64,000 bases of DNA from Microbacterium sp. (GTDB lineage: Bacteria > Actinomycetota > Actinomycetes > Actinomycetales > Microbacteriaceae), in contig NZTV01000075.1 of assembly GCA_002703245.1 (NCBI GenBank), positions 1-64,000 on the forward strand, read 5' to 3'. Below are positions 44,446 to 54,193 of this stretch, piece by piece. Within the stretch, counting starts at the first letter, position 1, and each line of letters opens with the position of its first letter. Made by a program: the position numbers and the translations under genes. The notes below the pieces were generated by a model. The model had not been told where the DNA came from. It saw only the letters and a program-made list of their open reading frames with translations, and did not search any database.

Positions 44446-46620
44446 TCACATCAGCTTGGTCGACTTGAGCGCCCGGTCCATGCTCTCGTTCACGTTCACC
44501 AGCGGCTTGCGCAGCACCAGACCCAGCAGGAGCATCGGCAACAGGAAGGCCAGCAGCCACCCGAGCGACACCCAGAAGTCGGCGTGGTAGATGCCCGCCA
44601 TCGCCGAGCGGAACGCGTCCATGGCGTGCGTGGCCGGAAGGAAGGGACTGATGTTCTGGAACCACTCCGGCAACAGCACCAGCGGATAGGCACCGCCGGC
44701 CCCCGCGACCTGGATCACGAGGATGAAGACGGCGAGGGCCTTTCCGGCATCGCTGAAGGAGACCACGAGGGTGTAGACGATGAAGGTGAATACCAGCGAC
44801 GTCGCCCAGCCCGTCAGCATGAACAGGAACGGGTGGACCGGATCGATCCCGACGAGCAGGATGTTCCCGAGGAAGACCAGCGTGCTCTGGGCGAGTCCGA
44901 CCAACGCGAACAGCGCGTAGCGGCCGAGGAACCGCTGGTTGAGGGAGAGCTCCGGGCCGCCCTCGAACGGACGTGACGGCGGGTCGACGCGGAGCGTGAC
45001 CGCCAGCAGGAGAGCTCCGACCCAGAGCGAGAGAACCGTGTACAGCGGCGCCATACCCGCGCCGAAGCTGACCACCGGGTACACCTCGATGCGGTCGAGG
45101 CCGATCGGCTGCGCGATGGCGGCGGCGAGCACCGACGGGTTCGAGCCGATGATCGCGCTGAGCTGGCTGAAGTCGCCGGTGTCGATGGCGTTGGAGAGGG
45201 TGTCGACCACGAGGTCGACCTCGTCGGCGGCGGAGGCCAGCAGGTCGGCCAGATTGCGGTTGTCCTCGGCCGCGTTCTGCAAGATCGTGACCACGTCGCC
45301 GACCGAACCGGTGACACCTGCGATCTCCGCCCCCACGTCGCTCATCGCCGTCGCGACGGAACTGAGCGTCGTGGCGAGCTGGTCCAGCGTCGGGCGCAGC
45401 TCGTTCGCGTACACCGTGTTGGCGTTCTCGAACGCGGTCATCGCATCCGAGATGCGCTCCTCGATGTCCTGGCGGTACCGCTGGACGTCGTCGTTCCCGG
45501 TCGTGATCCCCGACGCCGTCTCCTGGAGGCGGGTGTCCAGGGCCCGCTCCTGGGCGATCGCGTCGTCGAGGAGGGCGACCATGGCATCGAACGCCGGCAA
45601 CTCGTCTTCGGGGATGTTGGGGCGGACGTCGTCGACGAGTCGCTGTCGGAGCGCCTCGTGATCGGCGATGAGGCCGTCGAGGTCGTTGACCATCGAGTCG
45701 ATCAGGTCGACGCTCGCGGCGGCGTCGCTGTCGATGCCGGAGAAGATCCGGTCGATGTTGGCCTCGAAACGGTCGAGCTGCGCCTCGCTCGCCTCGAAGG
45801 CCGCGGTCAGGGCCTGCGAGGCGCGGGTGACGGCGCTCTCGGCCTGCTGGGCGGCCGTCGCGCCCTCCTGAACGGTCCCGGTCGCCGCGTCGAACTGCGA
45901 GTCGACCGCGTCCAGAAGGCTTCCCGCCCCCTCGGCGAGCGGCACGCTGCCCTCGAGGAGCGCGGTGAACATGTCGGCGGTGCCGGCTGCGGCACGCAGT
46001 TGGACGCCGACGTCGCTGATGTGTGCCTCGACCCGCGTGAGCGCCGCGTCGGTGCCGGAGTCGCTGAGTGAGGTGATGAGCCCGGAGACGAGGCTGAGGG
46101 CGATGTCGCTGAGCTCCTCGGTGAACTCCGAGTTGATCTTCGCGGTGAGGTCGTCGGCGCCCTCGCTCGTGATCACCGGCGCGAGGGGGTTGGACTTGTC
46201 GTTGGTGTAGTAGTCCACGTGGGTCCGCTCGGACCCGTCGGTGTAGAAGGTCAGCATCTTCTCGCTGAAGTCCTTCGGCAGCACCATGGCCGCGTAGTAC
46301 TCACCGGATTCGGTGCCGGCGATCGCCTCGTCCTTCGAGGTGATGACCCAGTCGAGCTGGTCGTTGGCGCGGAGGGCGGATTCGACCATGCTGCCGACGT
46401 TGATGTGGAGCGGGATCAGGGCGCCGGTGTACCCCTCGTCGACGCTGGCGACGGCGACCTTGAGGTTCTTGGTGTTGTCGAACGGTTCCCAGCTGCCGAC
46501 GACGTTGAACCACGTGAAGGCGGAGGGGATCACGACCAGTCCGCACAGGACGATGACCGACATGACGCGGCTCGTCGCGCGGCGGAGGTCGCTGCGGAAC
46601 AGTTCCCAGATACCGCTCAT
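44446..46620 (-). CDS. YhgE/Pip domain membrane protein (2)
   Basis: The 724-residue protein has one N-terminal membrane segment (VIVLCGLVVIPSAFTWFNVVGSWEPF) and a large exported helical, coiled-coil-prone domain of about 480 residues. Five or six C-terminal helices of ABC-2 permease type follow. This is the architecture of YhgE/Pip (phage infection protein) and related secretion-accessory proteins. Its start overlaps the stop of the preceding paralogue by 4 bp (ATGA), so the two probably assemble as a pair. Confidence 0.92.
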   Translation of the reverse strand: MSGIWELFRSDLRRATSRVMSVIVLCGLVVIPSAFTWFNVVGSWEPFDNTKNLKVAVASVDEGYTGALIPLHINVGSMVESALRANDQLDWVITSKDEAIAGTESGEYYAAMVLPKDFSEKMLTFYTDGSERTHVDYYTNDKSNPLAPVITSEGADDLTAKINSEFTEELSDIALSLVSGLITSLSDSGTDAALTRVEAHISDVGVQLRAAAGTADMFTALLEGSVPLAEGAGSLLDAVDSQFDAATGTVQEGATAAQQAESAVTRASQALTAAFEASEAQLDRFEANIDRIFSGIDSDAAASVDLIDSMVNDLDGLIADHEALRQRLVDDVRPNIPEDELPAFDAMVALLDDAIAQERALDTRLQETASGITTGNDDVQRYRQDIEERISDAMTAFENANTVYANELRPTLDQLATTLSSVATAMSDVGAEIAGVTGSVGDVVTILQNAAEDNRNLADLLASAADEVDLVVDTLSNAIDTGDFSQLSAIIGSNPSVLAAAIAQPIGLDRIEVYPVVSFGAGMAPLYTVLSLWVGALLLAVTLRVDPPSRPFEGGPELSLNQRFLGRYALFALVGLAQSTLVFLGNILLVGIDPVHPFLFMLTGWATSLVFTFIVYTLVVSFSDAGKALAVFILVIQVAGAGGAYPLVLLPEWFQNISPFLPATHAMDAFRSAMAGIYHADFWVSLGWLLAFLLPMLLLGLVLRKPLVNVNESMDRALKSTKLM

Positions 46621-48800
46621 CGGCTGGCCTCCAGTTCGGTCAGTTCACGACGCAGCTGGGCGTCGGACATCTCCCCCACCTCTGTCGAGAGTCGAAGGCT
46701 GTAGCGGATGTATTCGAGCGAGATCAGGGCGACGAAGACGATGATGAGCCACAGGACCCAGAGCCCGACGTAGGTGAGCTTGACGGCGGGGAAGGCGACG
46801 CCGAGCCCGCCGATGACGAGGCTGCCGGCGACGCCGACGATCACGATGGCCGTGCGCACCTTCCGGTAGGAGCGCGCGAACGGGAGGAGCCGTTTGCTCA
46901 GGCGCGCGTTGTAGGCGGCCCGATCCGCCATGGCCAGCAGCACGTGACGGAGACGGTACCCCCGCCCGGCCGGCACCTCGCTCTCGTTGGTGAACAGCTC
47001 GGTCTCGGCGACTTCCTGCGTGAACAGGCGCGTGAGGTTCGACACGTGCCGACGCAGGACGAGTCCGAGGAAGAACGCCGCAGCGACGAACAGCAGAAGC
47101 GTTCCCATGTAGCGGAAGTAGGCGAACCCGGCGAACCCGCTCACCACCTCCCGCATGGCGTCGATGCCGTAGGTGAAGGGGAAGAAGGGATAGAGGGACT
47201 GGAAGAACTCCGGCATCAGCTGGATCGGATAGATCCCGGAGGCGCCGGGGATCTGCATGATCACGAGGATGACGACCAGTCCCTTGCCGACATACCCGAA
47301 GGTGACCGAGAGCGCGTAGATGATGCTCAGGTAGCTCAGCCCGATGAGGATCGGGGTGATCACGAAGGCGGCGACGTTGACATGTTGTACGCCGATGATC
47401 AGGTTGCCGATGCTGAGGGTGATCGCCTGCGCGGTGGCGATCGCGGCGAACAGGAGCCAGCGGCCCAGATATCCCTGGCGTTCGGTCAGATCGGGGATCT
47501 CGTCGTCGTCGACGCCGAGTTTGAGGATCACGACGAGGACGAACGCGCCGATCCACAGCGACAGGTTGATGAACAGCGACCCCATCTGCGAGCCGTACGA
47601 GTTCGTGGGGAAGAGGGTGACCTGGTCGACGACGACCGGCGTGGCCATGAACTCCCCGATCTGCTTCGGGTCCAGCTGGGTCAGCGACTCCAGCTGCTGC
47701 CAGAGCGCGGCACCGCCCAACGCCTGGAGGTCCGAGATCGCGACCCCCATGTCGGACTGCAGGTCGGCGAGGTCGCCATCGAGGTTCGCGAGCGCCGCGG
47801 CGGTCGCGTCGAGCTGGTCCGCGAGCCCGGTGACCAGGCCTTCCGCCTCGTCGAGGATGACGCGCTGCGCCTCCACGGCGGCGGCCAGGGAGTCGGTCGC
47901 GGCACTGACTTCGGCGACCCCGGCCAGGGCGGCGGCGGCCGCCTCGGCCACCTCGGCCGAGGCGATCACGTGGCCGGTGGTCGCCTCTCCGGCGACGCGG
48001 ACGAGGTCCGCCTGGGCGGTGTCGGCCAGGGCCCGGGCATCGGACAGCGTGCCCTGCACGTTCGCGAGCGCGCCGTCGATCGCCGACAGGGTGCCGACGT
48101 TGGATCGCAGGCCGGTGGCGGCGACGGAGAGATCCGCTTCCAGACTCTCCAGGTGTCCTCGGGTCTCGCCGATGACACCCTCGACCTCCTCGAGGTCGGC
48201 GATGATCTTCGATTCGGTTTCGATGAGCTCGGTTTCGATGTCCGAGCCACCGGTCTCGAGCGCGGTGGCGACCGCCTCGGCCACCTGCTCGGTGAACGCG
48301 TCGATCATCTGGGTCTGGACCGTCGTCGCGCCCGTGTCGGTGATCTCCGGCGCGATGCCGTTCTCTTTCTCGTTGACGTAGTACTTCAGCTTGGGCTGGG
48401 TGAAGTCGCCGGTCGTGAGGCTCAGCAGGTCTGCGGAGAACGTCTCCGGCACCACGAACGCGGCGTAGACCTCGCCGCCGTCGATCGAATCCATCGCCTC
48501 CGACTCGGACAGGAACTGCCATCCGAGGTCGTGGTTGTCCTTGAGCTGCGCCACGAGCTGATCGCCGACGTTGACCTCGCCCGTGAGGGTGGTCGAGGCG
48601 CCTTCATCGAGGTTGACCACGGCGATGGGCAGGTTCGCGGTGTTGTCGAAGGGATCCCAGAACGCCGAGATGTTGAACCAGGCGTACAGCGACGGCGTGA
48701 TCAGTGCACCGCCCACGATCACCATCGCGAGGGGGACCCGCACGAGTCGCTTCAGGTCACGTGTGAAAACACGCCAGATGTTGCGCATACCGTCGCCCAC
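46617..48800 (-). CDS. YhgE/Pip domain membrane protein (1)
   Basis: The 727-residue paralogue of the next gene has the same plan: N-terminal segment (MVIVGGALITPSLYAWFNISAFWDPFDN), a long Ala/Glu-rich helical exported region, and a C-terminal bundle of membrane helices followed by a cytoplasmic tail. The GTG at 48800 has AAAGGG 6 bp upstream; the ATG at 48788 is an alternative. It is the first gene of the coupled pair. 48801-48989 is GC-rich spacer with repeated CCCGGG-type runs and no gene. Confidence 0.9.
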   Translation of the reverse strand: MGDGMRNIWRVFTRDLKRLVRVPLAMVIVGGALITPSLYAWFNISAFWDPFDNTANLPIAVVNLDEGASTTLTGEVNVGDQLVAQLKDNHDLGWQFLSESEAMDSIDGGEVYAAFVVPETFSADLLSLTTGDFTQPKLKYYVNEKENGIAPEITDTGATTVQTQMIDAFTEQVAEAVATALETGGSDIETELIETESKIIADLEEVEGVIGETRGHLESLEADLSVAATGLRSNVGTLSAIDGALANVQGTLSDARALADTAQADLVRVAGEATTGHVIASAEVAEAAAAALAGVAEVSAATDSLAAAVEAQRVILDEAEGLVTGLADQLDATAAALANLDGDLADLQSDMGVAISDLQALGGAALWQQLESLTQLDPKQIGEFMATPVVVDQVTLFPTNSYGSQMGSLFINLSLWIGAFVLVVILKLGVDDDEIPDLTERQGYLGRWLLFAAIATAQAITLSIGNLIIGVQHVNVAAFVITPILIGLSYLSIIYALSVTFGYVGKGLVVILVIMQIPGASGIYPIQLMPEFFQSLYPFFPFTYGIDAMREVVSGFAGFAYFRYMGTLLLFVAAAFFLGLVLRRHVSNLTRLFTQEVAETELFTNESEVPAGRGYRLRHVLLAMADRAAYNARLSKRLLPFARSYRKVRTAIVIVGVAGSLVIGGLGVAFPAVKLTYVGLWVLWLIIVFVALISLEYIRYSLRLSTEVGEMSDAQLRRELTELEASR

Positions 48801-48989
48801 GCGCCCTTTCGGTTCGATTCACGCCCGAACGCCACGCTTGCTTCGGCGGGGCGGGGCTCTGCCGCGACCACGGTAACCGTGCGCCGCGCCCGCGGCCCCG
48901 CCGACCCGGGCGGTCATCACCCGGAAAATCACCCGGGCATCACCCGAGGGCAGACCCGGGCAGGGCAGGGCCCTGGCCGCAACCCCGCG

Positions 48990-50318
48990 CTACCGGGGGA
49001 CGTTCCCCGGGCCTCCGATGTGGCGGATCGTGCGACCTCGCTCGCGGATGATGCCCCACGATCCGATCACCCACAGCGGGACCTGTGTGAGGAACGCGAC
49101 GCGGAACGCATCCAGCGAGTAGGTGTCGGGGGTGCCCGCCCCCTGTAGGTCCATCGACACACCGATCATGAGGATCGCGATGAGGGCCGCGAGGAACCCG
49201 CCGCCGTTGACGATGCCGGTCGCGGTGCTCAGGCGATGCGACGGGTTGAACGCGCGGGCGTGGTCGAACGCGATCATCGAGGCGGGCCCGCCGCTGGCCA
49301 GGGCGATCACGAGGATGACCAGGAGCCAGATCGGCGCCGTGCCGGGCCAGAAGATCACCGTGAGCCACGCGGCGGCCTGGAAGGCGACCGTCGGGAGGAC
49401 GAGCCAGCGCGAGCGCCGCGTCGGGTGCCGGCTCGAGAGTGCGCCGAGGATGGGGCCGAACACGATGCCCGCGAGGACGAGGAGGGTCATGAGACTCGCC
49501 GCGACGCCGGCCGGAAGTCCCTCGCCCGCGGTGAGGAACGGGTAGCCCCACAGCAAGACGAACGCGGTGCCCGCGAACGGCGTCGTGAAGTGCGACCAGA
49601 ACCCCAGCCGGGTGGCGGGGTGGGACCACGACTCACGGAAACCCTCCCGCAAGTCGGCGGTGGAACGCACGATCCGCACGGCCCCGGTGTCGGTGTCGAC
49701 CGACGTGTCGATGGCGTCGTCCCGCCGCTCCGGTGGGCGGTTCCGGATGATGGCGAACGTGAGGACCGCGAACAGGATCGTCAGGCCCGCCAGGCTGCCG
49801 AAGGCGACACTCCACGACGTGGCGTGGAGCAGCGCCGCGAGGGGGACGACGGCGATGATCTGGCCGAGCTGCCCGATGATCCCGGTCAGCTGCACAAGGA
49901 GAGGGGAGCGCTGCGCGGGGAACCACGTCGCGATCACCCGCAGCACGCTGGGAAAGACCGCGGCGTCACCGGCGCCGATGAGCACGCGCGCGAGGATGCC
50001 GATCCCGACGGCATCGGCGAAGGCCATGACGAGCTGGCCGGCGGCCATGAGCACCATCCCGGCGGCGATCACCGGCCGGGCGCCGAGACGGTCGAGGATG
50101 ATCCCGACCGGCACCTGGAGGGATCCGTAGACGGCCAGTTGGATGACCGCGAACATCGACAGGGCCGATGCGTCGGCGTCGAACCGGATCGCGGCGTCCA
50201 CACCGACCGAGGACAGCGAGGTGCGATTGGTGATCGCCACGACATAGGCGGCCACGCCGACGATCCACACCGTCCAGGTGCGCCAGCCGGGCGCGTGGAG
50301 AGCGGAGCTGGATGTCAC
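48990..50318 (-). CDS. MFS transporter
   Basis: This is a membrane protein of about 442 residues with 12 predicted segments (first: WTVWIVGVAAYVVAITNRTSLS). It has the MFS loop 2-3 motif GIILDRLGARPVIAAG and a central charged loop (IRNRPPERRDDAIDTSVDTDTG). The start is uncertain: the GTG at 50318 precedes TSSSALHAPGW with no good ribosome site, so a leaderless message is possible. A CGCCCGCG/CGCGGGCG hairpin (50342-50359) separates it from the upstream gene. Confidence 0.85.
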   Translation of the reverse strand: MTSSSALHAPGWRTWTVWIVGVAAYVVAITNRTSLSSVGVDAAIRFDADASALSMFAVIQLAVYGSLQVPVGIILDRLGARPVIAAGMVLMAAGQLVMAFADAVGIGILARVLIGAGDAAVFPSVLRVIATWFPAQRSPLLVQLTGIIGQLGQIIAVVPLAALLHATSWSVAFGSLAGLTILFAVLTFAIIRNRPPERRDDAIDTSVDTDTGAVRIVRSTADLREGFRESWSHPATRLGFWSHFTTPFAGTAFVLLWGYPFLTAGEGLPAGVAASLMTLLVLAGIVFGPILGALSSRHPTRRSRWLVLPTVAFQAAAWLTVIFWPGTAPIWLLVILVIALASGGPASMIAFDHARAFNPSHRLSTATGIVNGGGFLAALIAILMIGVSMDLQGAGTPDTYSLDAFRVAFLTQVPLWVIGSWGIIRERGRTIRHIGGPGNVPR

Positions 50319-50341
50319 AGGAGACTCGTCGATGAAGGAGA

Positions 50342-50359
50342 CGCCCGCGTGCGCGGGCG
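50342..50359 (-). terminator. Hairpin between membrane protein gene and MFS gene
   Basis: CGCCCGCG and CGCGGGCG form a perfect 8-bp inverted repeat around TG, 8 bp after the upstream gene's stop. No U-tract is present. Confidence 0.45.
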
Positions 50360-50367
50360 AACAAATA

Positions 50368-51123
50368 CTACTTTCCCGCCGTGGGGGTGGATGCGGTCTG
50401 CGATGCCGCGCCCTCGCGACCGGTGGCGCGTGCGGCGGCGTCGAGGCGCTGGACGAGCAGGCCCACGGTGAACAGGGCGACGGCGGCGCCGATCGGCCAC
50501 GGGTTCGACACGAGTTCGTGGAAACGGGTGCCGTCGAAACCGCGATCGCCGATGGTGGGGAGCGCGCCGGCTGCGTCGATCTCCTCGATCGCCAGGTACG
50601 ACGCGAGGTTGCCGAACGCCTGCTGCAATCCACCGAACACCAGGCATGCCCCGGCGGCGACGTATGCCGTCCGGCTGACGGCGGACCGCGTCGGGGCTTC
50701 GACGAGCATGGCGTGGGCGGCGACGGCCACGAGGGTGGCGACGGCGACCAGCGGGAGGTATCCCACCGTCGCGCTCAGCGCCGCGAGTGTCGTCGGCACG
50801 CCGCCGAGCCCGGAGAGCACGTCGATGCGTCCGATGCCGCCGACGTAGGCCGTTCCGGATCCCACGCCGAAGAACGTCTGATCGAGGGGATCGAGGGTGA
50901 TCGAGACCGGGGTCGCCTCCGGGCCGAGGGAGGGTCCGAGCGCGCTGAGAAGCGCCAGAGAGGTGAACCACCCCGCCGCGCCGGCGGCGACGAACATCGT
51001 CACGGTGACCACGGCGTCTCCGCCCGGCAGGTCGGCGTGGGCACGCCGCCACGCGAAGAAGGCGGTCGCGAGCGCGATCGCGGGGGGAACGGTGACCGCG
51101 ATCCAGCCGACGACTACCGGCAT
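50368..51123 (-). CDS. Hypothetical multi-pass membrane protein
   Basis: The 251-residue protein has about five or six hydrophobic segments (VVVGWIAVTVPPAIALATAFFAW; VTVTMFVAAGAAGWFTSLALLSAL; YLPLVAVATLVAVAAHAML and others) and a short extracytoplasmic loop before a final helix. The ATG at 51123 has GGAGG 5 bp upstream. I do not recognise the family. Neighbours on both sides are on the same strand but look unrelated. Confidence 0.75.
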   Translation of the reverse strand: MPVVVGWIAVTVPPAIALATAFFAWRRAHADLPGGDAVVTVTMFVAAGAAGWFTSLALLSALGPSLGPEATPVSITLDPLDQTFFGVGSGTAYVGGIGRIDVLSGLGGVPTTLAALSATVGYLPLVAVATLVAVAAHAMLVEAPTRSAVSRTAYVAAGACLVFGGLQQAFGNLASYLAIEEIDAAGALPTIGDRGFDGTRFHELVSNPWPIGAAVALFTVGLLVQRLDAAARATGREGAASQTASTPTAGK

Positions 51124-51193
51124 GGGAACCTCCTCGGTGTCGACACCCAGTATCGGTGATCCCCGTCGGGGGTGCGAGGGCAGGGCCGCCCGC

Positions 51194-51808
51194 TCAGTCC
51201 AGGCAGTCGGAGACGAGTGCGTCGGTGACGAGGTCGGCGCCCCGCGCCCAGCGGGCGTAGTGGTCGGGGTCGCTGTTGATCTGCACGGCGTGGATCGCGT
51301 GCGACGCCGGCATCTGCTGCCAACCCTCGATCGTGGCCAGCCGTGCATAGAACAGGGCGGCGGCGCGGGCGGGATCCATCCGTTCGGCGACGGTGCCCCA
51401 CCAGTCCTGCTGCTGGAAGAGCCCGATGGACGACGTGCGGGAGCCATCCGGGTTGCGAACACCCGAGGTCTCCCAGTCGCCGTAGTCGATGTTGCGCAAC
51501 CCGGATTCGCCCATCGCGGCCATCACCCCGAGCCGCTGACCCTCCCGGTCGAAGCCCGCCTCGGCGCCGACGGTGATGATCGTCAGCGCGTGCGCGAGCT
51601 GGGCGCCCGAGTATCCGGCGACGGGGGCGTCTGCGATCACACCCGGTGCGACGCAGGCGGGGGCGCCCTCCTCGGGTGCGACATCCGCCGCGGCGACGAG
51701 TCCCCAGACCCCGAAGACGCCGGCCAGCGCCACGGTGGCCCCCACCTGCGCACCGACGACGCGACGGCGCGACAGACGCCGTCGCCGTCGGCGTCGTGTC
51801 GGGGTCAC
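51194..51808 (-). CDS. Exported lysozyme-like (transglycosylase fold) protein
   Basis: The protein of about 204 residues has an Arg-rich start, one membrane anchor or signal (VGAQVGATVALAGVFGVWGLVAAA) and a lysozyme-like domain with VMAAMGESGLRNIDYGDW (catalytic-type Glu) and SIGLFQQQDWWG. Such proteins cut or bind peptidoglycan. The GTG at 51808 overlaps the stop of the P-type ATPase gene (GTGA); an ATG at 51847 inside that gene is the alternative. The coupling to a metal ATPase is unusual. Confidence 0.8.
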   Translation of the reverse strand: MTPTRRRRRRRLSRRRVVGAQVGATVALAGVFGVWGLVAAADVAPEEGAPACVAPGVIADAPVAGYSGAQLAHALTIITVGAEAGFDREGQRLGVMAAMGESGLRNIDYGDWETSGVRNPDGSRTSSIGLFQQQDWWGTVAERMDPARAAALFYARLATIEGWQQMPASHAIHAVQINSDPDHYARWARGADLVTDALVSDCLD

Positions 51809-53700
51809 CCCTCCAGTCCACCTCGCGCGGCTGGGAGTCCGGTCCATGAATCCGGCCGCTCCGGGAGGCGCCCCGTCACCGCGCGCAGGGCGTAGAGGAT
51901 CGTCGCGAGGTCGACGGCCTCTTGGATGAGCGCGCCGGCGACCGCCGGTATCGCGCCGGTCATCGCCACGAGCATCAGTCCGACGCTCAGCACGATCCCG
52001 ATTCCGATGGCGGTCACGGCGACCCTGACGGTGTGCCGCGCGATGGTGACGCCGTCGACGACACCGGTGAGGGAGTCCACGAGGACGACGGCGTCGGCCG
52101 CCTGCCCGGCGGCGGTCGCACCGCGAGCGCCCATCGCGATGCCGACGTCGGCCGCGGCCAGGACCGGGGCGTCGTTGACGCCGTCCCCGACCATCATCAA
52201 CGGACGGGGCCGCAGCCGTGCGGCGAGGTGGACCTTCTCCTCCGGATGCAGCTCCGCGTGGATCTCGGTGATCCCGACCTGATGGGCGATCGAGGTCCCG
52301 GTGGCGCCGACGTCGCCGGTGAGCATCGCGATGCGGTCGATCCCCTCCGCGCGCAGCCAGCGGACGACCCACGCGGACTCCTCCCGCGCGGGGTCGACGA
52401 GGATCAGCGTGCCCGCGAATCGCCCGTCCACCGCGACGTAGACCGCCGCGCGACCGGGCGGGAGCTCGAGGCGCCGGAGAGCGGGTGCCGCCTCGGCCAC
52501 GAAGGAGGGCTTGCCGACGACCACGCGCCTGCCCCCGACGAGGGCCGTGACACCGTTGGTGGCCACCTCCGCGGCGTCCGTCGCCGTCGCCACGGGGATC
52601 CCGCGTGCACGCGCCGCCGAGACGACGCCGGATGCCAGCGCGTGGGTCGAGTACTGCTCCGCCGCCGCGGTCAGTCCCAGCACCTCGGACGCGGTGAAGC
52701 CCTCCGTCGGCCGCACCTCCGCAACCTCGGGCCGCCCGGAGGTCAGCGTGCCGGTCTTGTCGAACGCCGCGGTCCTCACGCGCGCGAGCTGCTCGAGCAC
52801 CGCACCGCCTTTGAGGATCACCCCGTTCTTGGCCGCGCGGGACAGACCGCCCAGGAAGGCCACGGGTGCGGCGATGAGGAGGGGGCACGGTGTGGCCAGC
52901 ACGAGCACCTCGGCGAATCGAGAAGGATCGCCGGAGACTCCCCACGCGGTCACCGCGAGCACGAGGGAGATCGCGGTGAACGGGATGGCGAACCGGTCCG
53001 CCAGGCGTTCCACCGGTGCACGTGTCTGCTCCGCCTCACGCACAAGCGTGATGATCTGCTGATACTGACTCTGTTCGCCGGTGCGCTCCGCGCGGAGGCG
53101 GACGGCACCCGAGCCGTTGACGGCGCCGGACGGGACGGTCTCACCGACCCGTTTGGTCACGGGGATGCTCTCGCCGGTGAGGGAGGACTCGTCGAACTCC
53201 GCCGTGACGTCGAGGAGCACGCCGTCGACCGGCACGACCTCCGCGGGACGCACGACCAGCTCGTCCCCGACGGTGATGTCGTCGACGTCCACGTCCGACA
53301 TGCTCTCGGTCCCGTCCGGGGCACGTCGCACCCGGTGGCCGATCCGAGGCGAGCGGTCCAGCAGAGCGGTGAGCTCGCGCGTCGCGCGCCGACCGGCGAG
53401 CCGTTCGAGCGCGTCACCGCCGGCGAGCATCAGCACGATGATCAGTGAGGCGATGTACTCCCCGACGGCGAGGGTGGCGACCATCGCGACCACCGCGAGG
53501 ATGTCGAGCCCGACGTGCCCGCGCATGACCTGACGGATCATTCCGACGACGGTCCACACGATGACGCCTCCCACCCACAGCGTGGCCAGGGTCCGGCTCG
53601 CGATGTCCCGGTCCGCAGTGGTCAGGACGAGCACGATCACCAGCACCATCAAGGTGGCGATCAGGGTGGCGTGGGTGCGGAGCACGCGGAGCATGCGCAT
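51805..53700 (-). CDS. Heavy-metal translocating P-type ATPase (P1B)
   Basis: The roughly 631-residue ATPase has no N-terminal metal-binding domain. The chain shows ESSLTGESIPV in the actuator domain, a TPCP metal-site motif (270-273) where many P1B pumps have CPC, phosphorylation site DKTGT (Asp314) and the hinge VGDGVNDAP. Substrate cannot be fixed from TPC alone; Zn/Cd/Co-type divalent metals are plausible. The start is ambiguous: the ATG at 53700 is used, while an ATG at 53757 would add 19 residues of doubtful quality; neither has a clear ribosome site. Confidence 0.9.
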   Translation of the reverse strand: MRMLRVLRTHATLIATLMVLVIVLVLTTADRDIASRTLATLWVGGVIVWTVVGMIRQVMRGHVGLDILAVVAMVATLAVGEYIASLIIVLMLAGGDALERLAGRRATRELTALLDRSPRIGHRVRRAPDGTESMSDVDVDDITVGDELVVRPAEVVPVDGVLLDVTAEFDESSLTGESIPVTKRVGETVPSGAVNGSGAVRLRAERTGEQSQYQQIITLVREAEQTRAPVERLADRFAIPFTAISLVLAVTAWGVSGDPSRFAEVLVLATPCPLLIAAPVAFLGGLSRAAKNGVILKGGAVLEQLARVRTAAFDKTGTLTSGRPEVAEVRPTEGFTASEVLGLTAAAEQYSTHALASGVVSAARARGIPVATATDAAEVATNGVTALVGGRRVVVGKPSFVAEAAPALRRLELPPGRAAVYVAVDGRFAGTLILVDPAREESAWVVRWLRAEGIDRIAMLTGDVGATGTSIAHQVGITEIHAELHPEEKVHLAARLRPRPLMMVGDGVNDAPVLAAADVGIAMGARGATAAGQAADAVVLVDSLTGVVDGVTIARHTVRVAVTAIGIGIVLSVGLMLVAMTGAIPAVAGALIQEAVDLATILYALRAVTGRLPERPDSWTGLPAARGGLEG

Positions 53701-53828
53701 GAGATCATCGTGGCACGTGTCCGCATCCGAAAAAAGAAGTGCGGCGGAGGTGTCCATCTGGTCGACTGTTGTTCGTCGCTTCAGTGAGGGGCCGCGAGAG
53801 GCGGCTCCCGGACCGAAAGGACGACACC

Positions 53829-54188
53829 ATGCAGTACATGCTTCTCCTCGCCGATGAGCCCGGCGCAGGCCCCGCGCAGGACAGCCCCGAGTTCGCCGCC
53901 GAGATGGGCGAATGGTTCGCCTTCGATCAGATGGTCAAAGACGCCGGCGTCTTCGTCGCCGGTGAGGCGCTCCACCCGCAGTCGACCGCCACCACGGTGC
54001 GGGTGCGCGACGGTCAGACGGTGCTCACCGACGGACCGTACGCCGAAACGAAGGAGCACCTCGGGGGCTTCTACGTGCTCGAGGTCGCAGACCTCGATGA
54101 GGCGATCTCCTACGCCGAGAAGATCCCGAACGTCGGGTACGGGGCGGTGGAGATCCGTCCGGTGCTGGACGTGTCGCAGATGCAGTAG
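53829..54188 (+). CDS. YCII/DGPF-domain protein, partner of ECF42-type sigma factor
   Basis: The 119-residue YCII-fold protein has the signature TDGPYAETKEHLGGFYVLEVADLDEA (DGPF family). In actinobacteria such genes sit directly before ECF42 sigma factors and belong to their regulons. The ATG at 53829 has GAAAGGA upstream. The sigma factor starts 5 bp after its stop. Confidence 0.92.
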   Translation: MQYMLLLADEPGAGPAQDSPEFAAEMGEWFAFDQMVKDAGVFVAGEALHPQSTATTVRVRDGQTVLTDGPYAETKEHLGGFYVLEVADLDEAISYAEKIPNVGYGAVEIRPVLDVSQMQ

Positions 54189-54193
54189 TAGTC

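Noticed and set aside
48860-48989. CCCGGG-rich spacer as a regulatory RNA
   Set aside because: It is simple GC-rich sequence with multiple alternative pairings and no conserved RNA pattern that I can identify.
46944-49148. Long plus-strand frame opposite the Pip gene
   Set aside because: It mirrors the Pip coding frame; no start signals or domains are visible.
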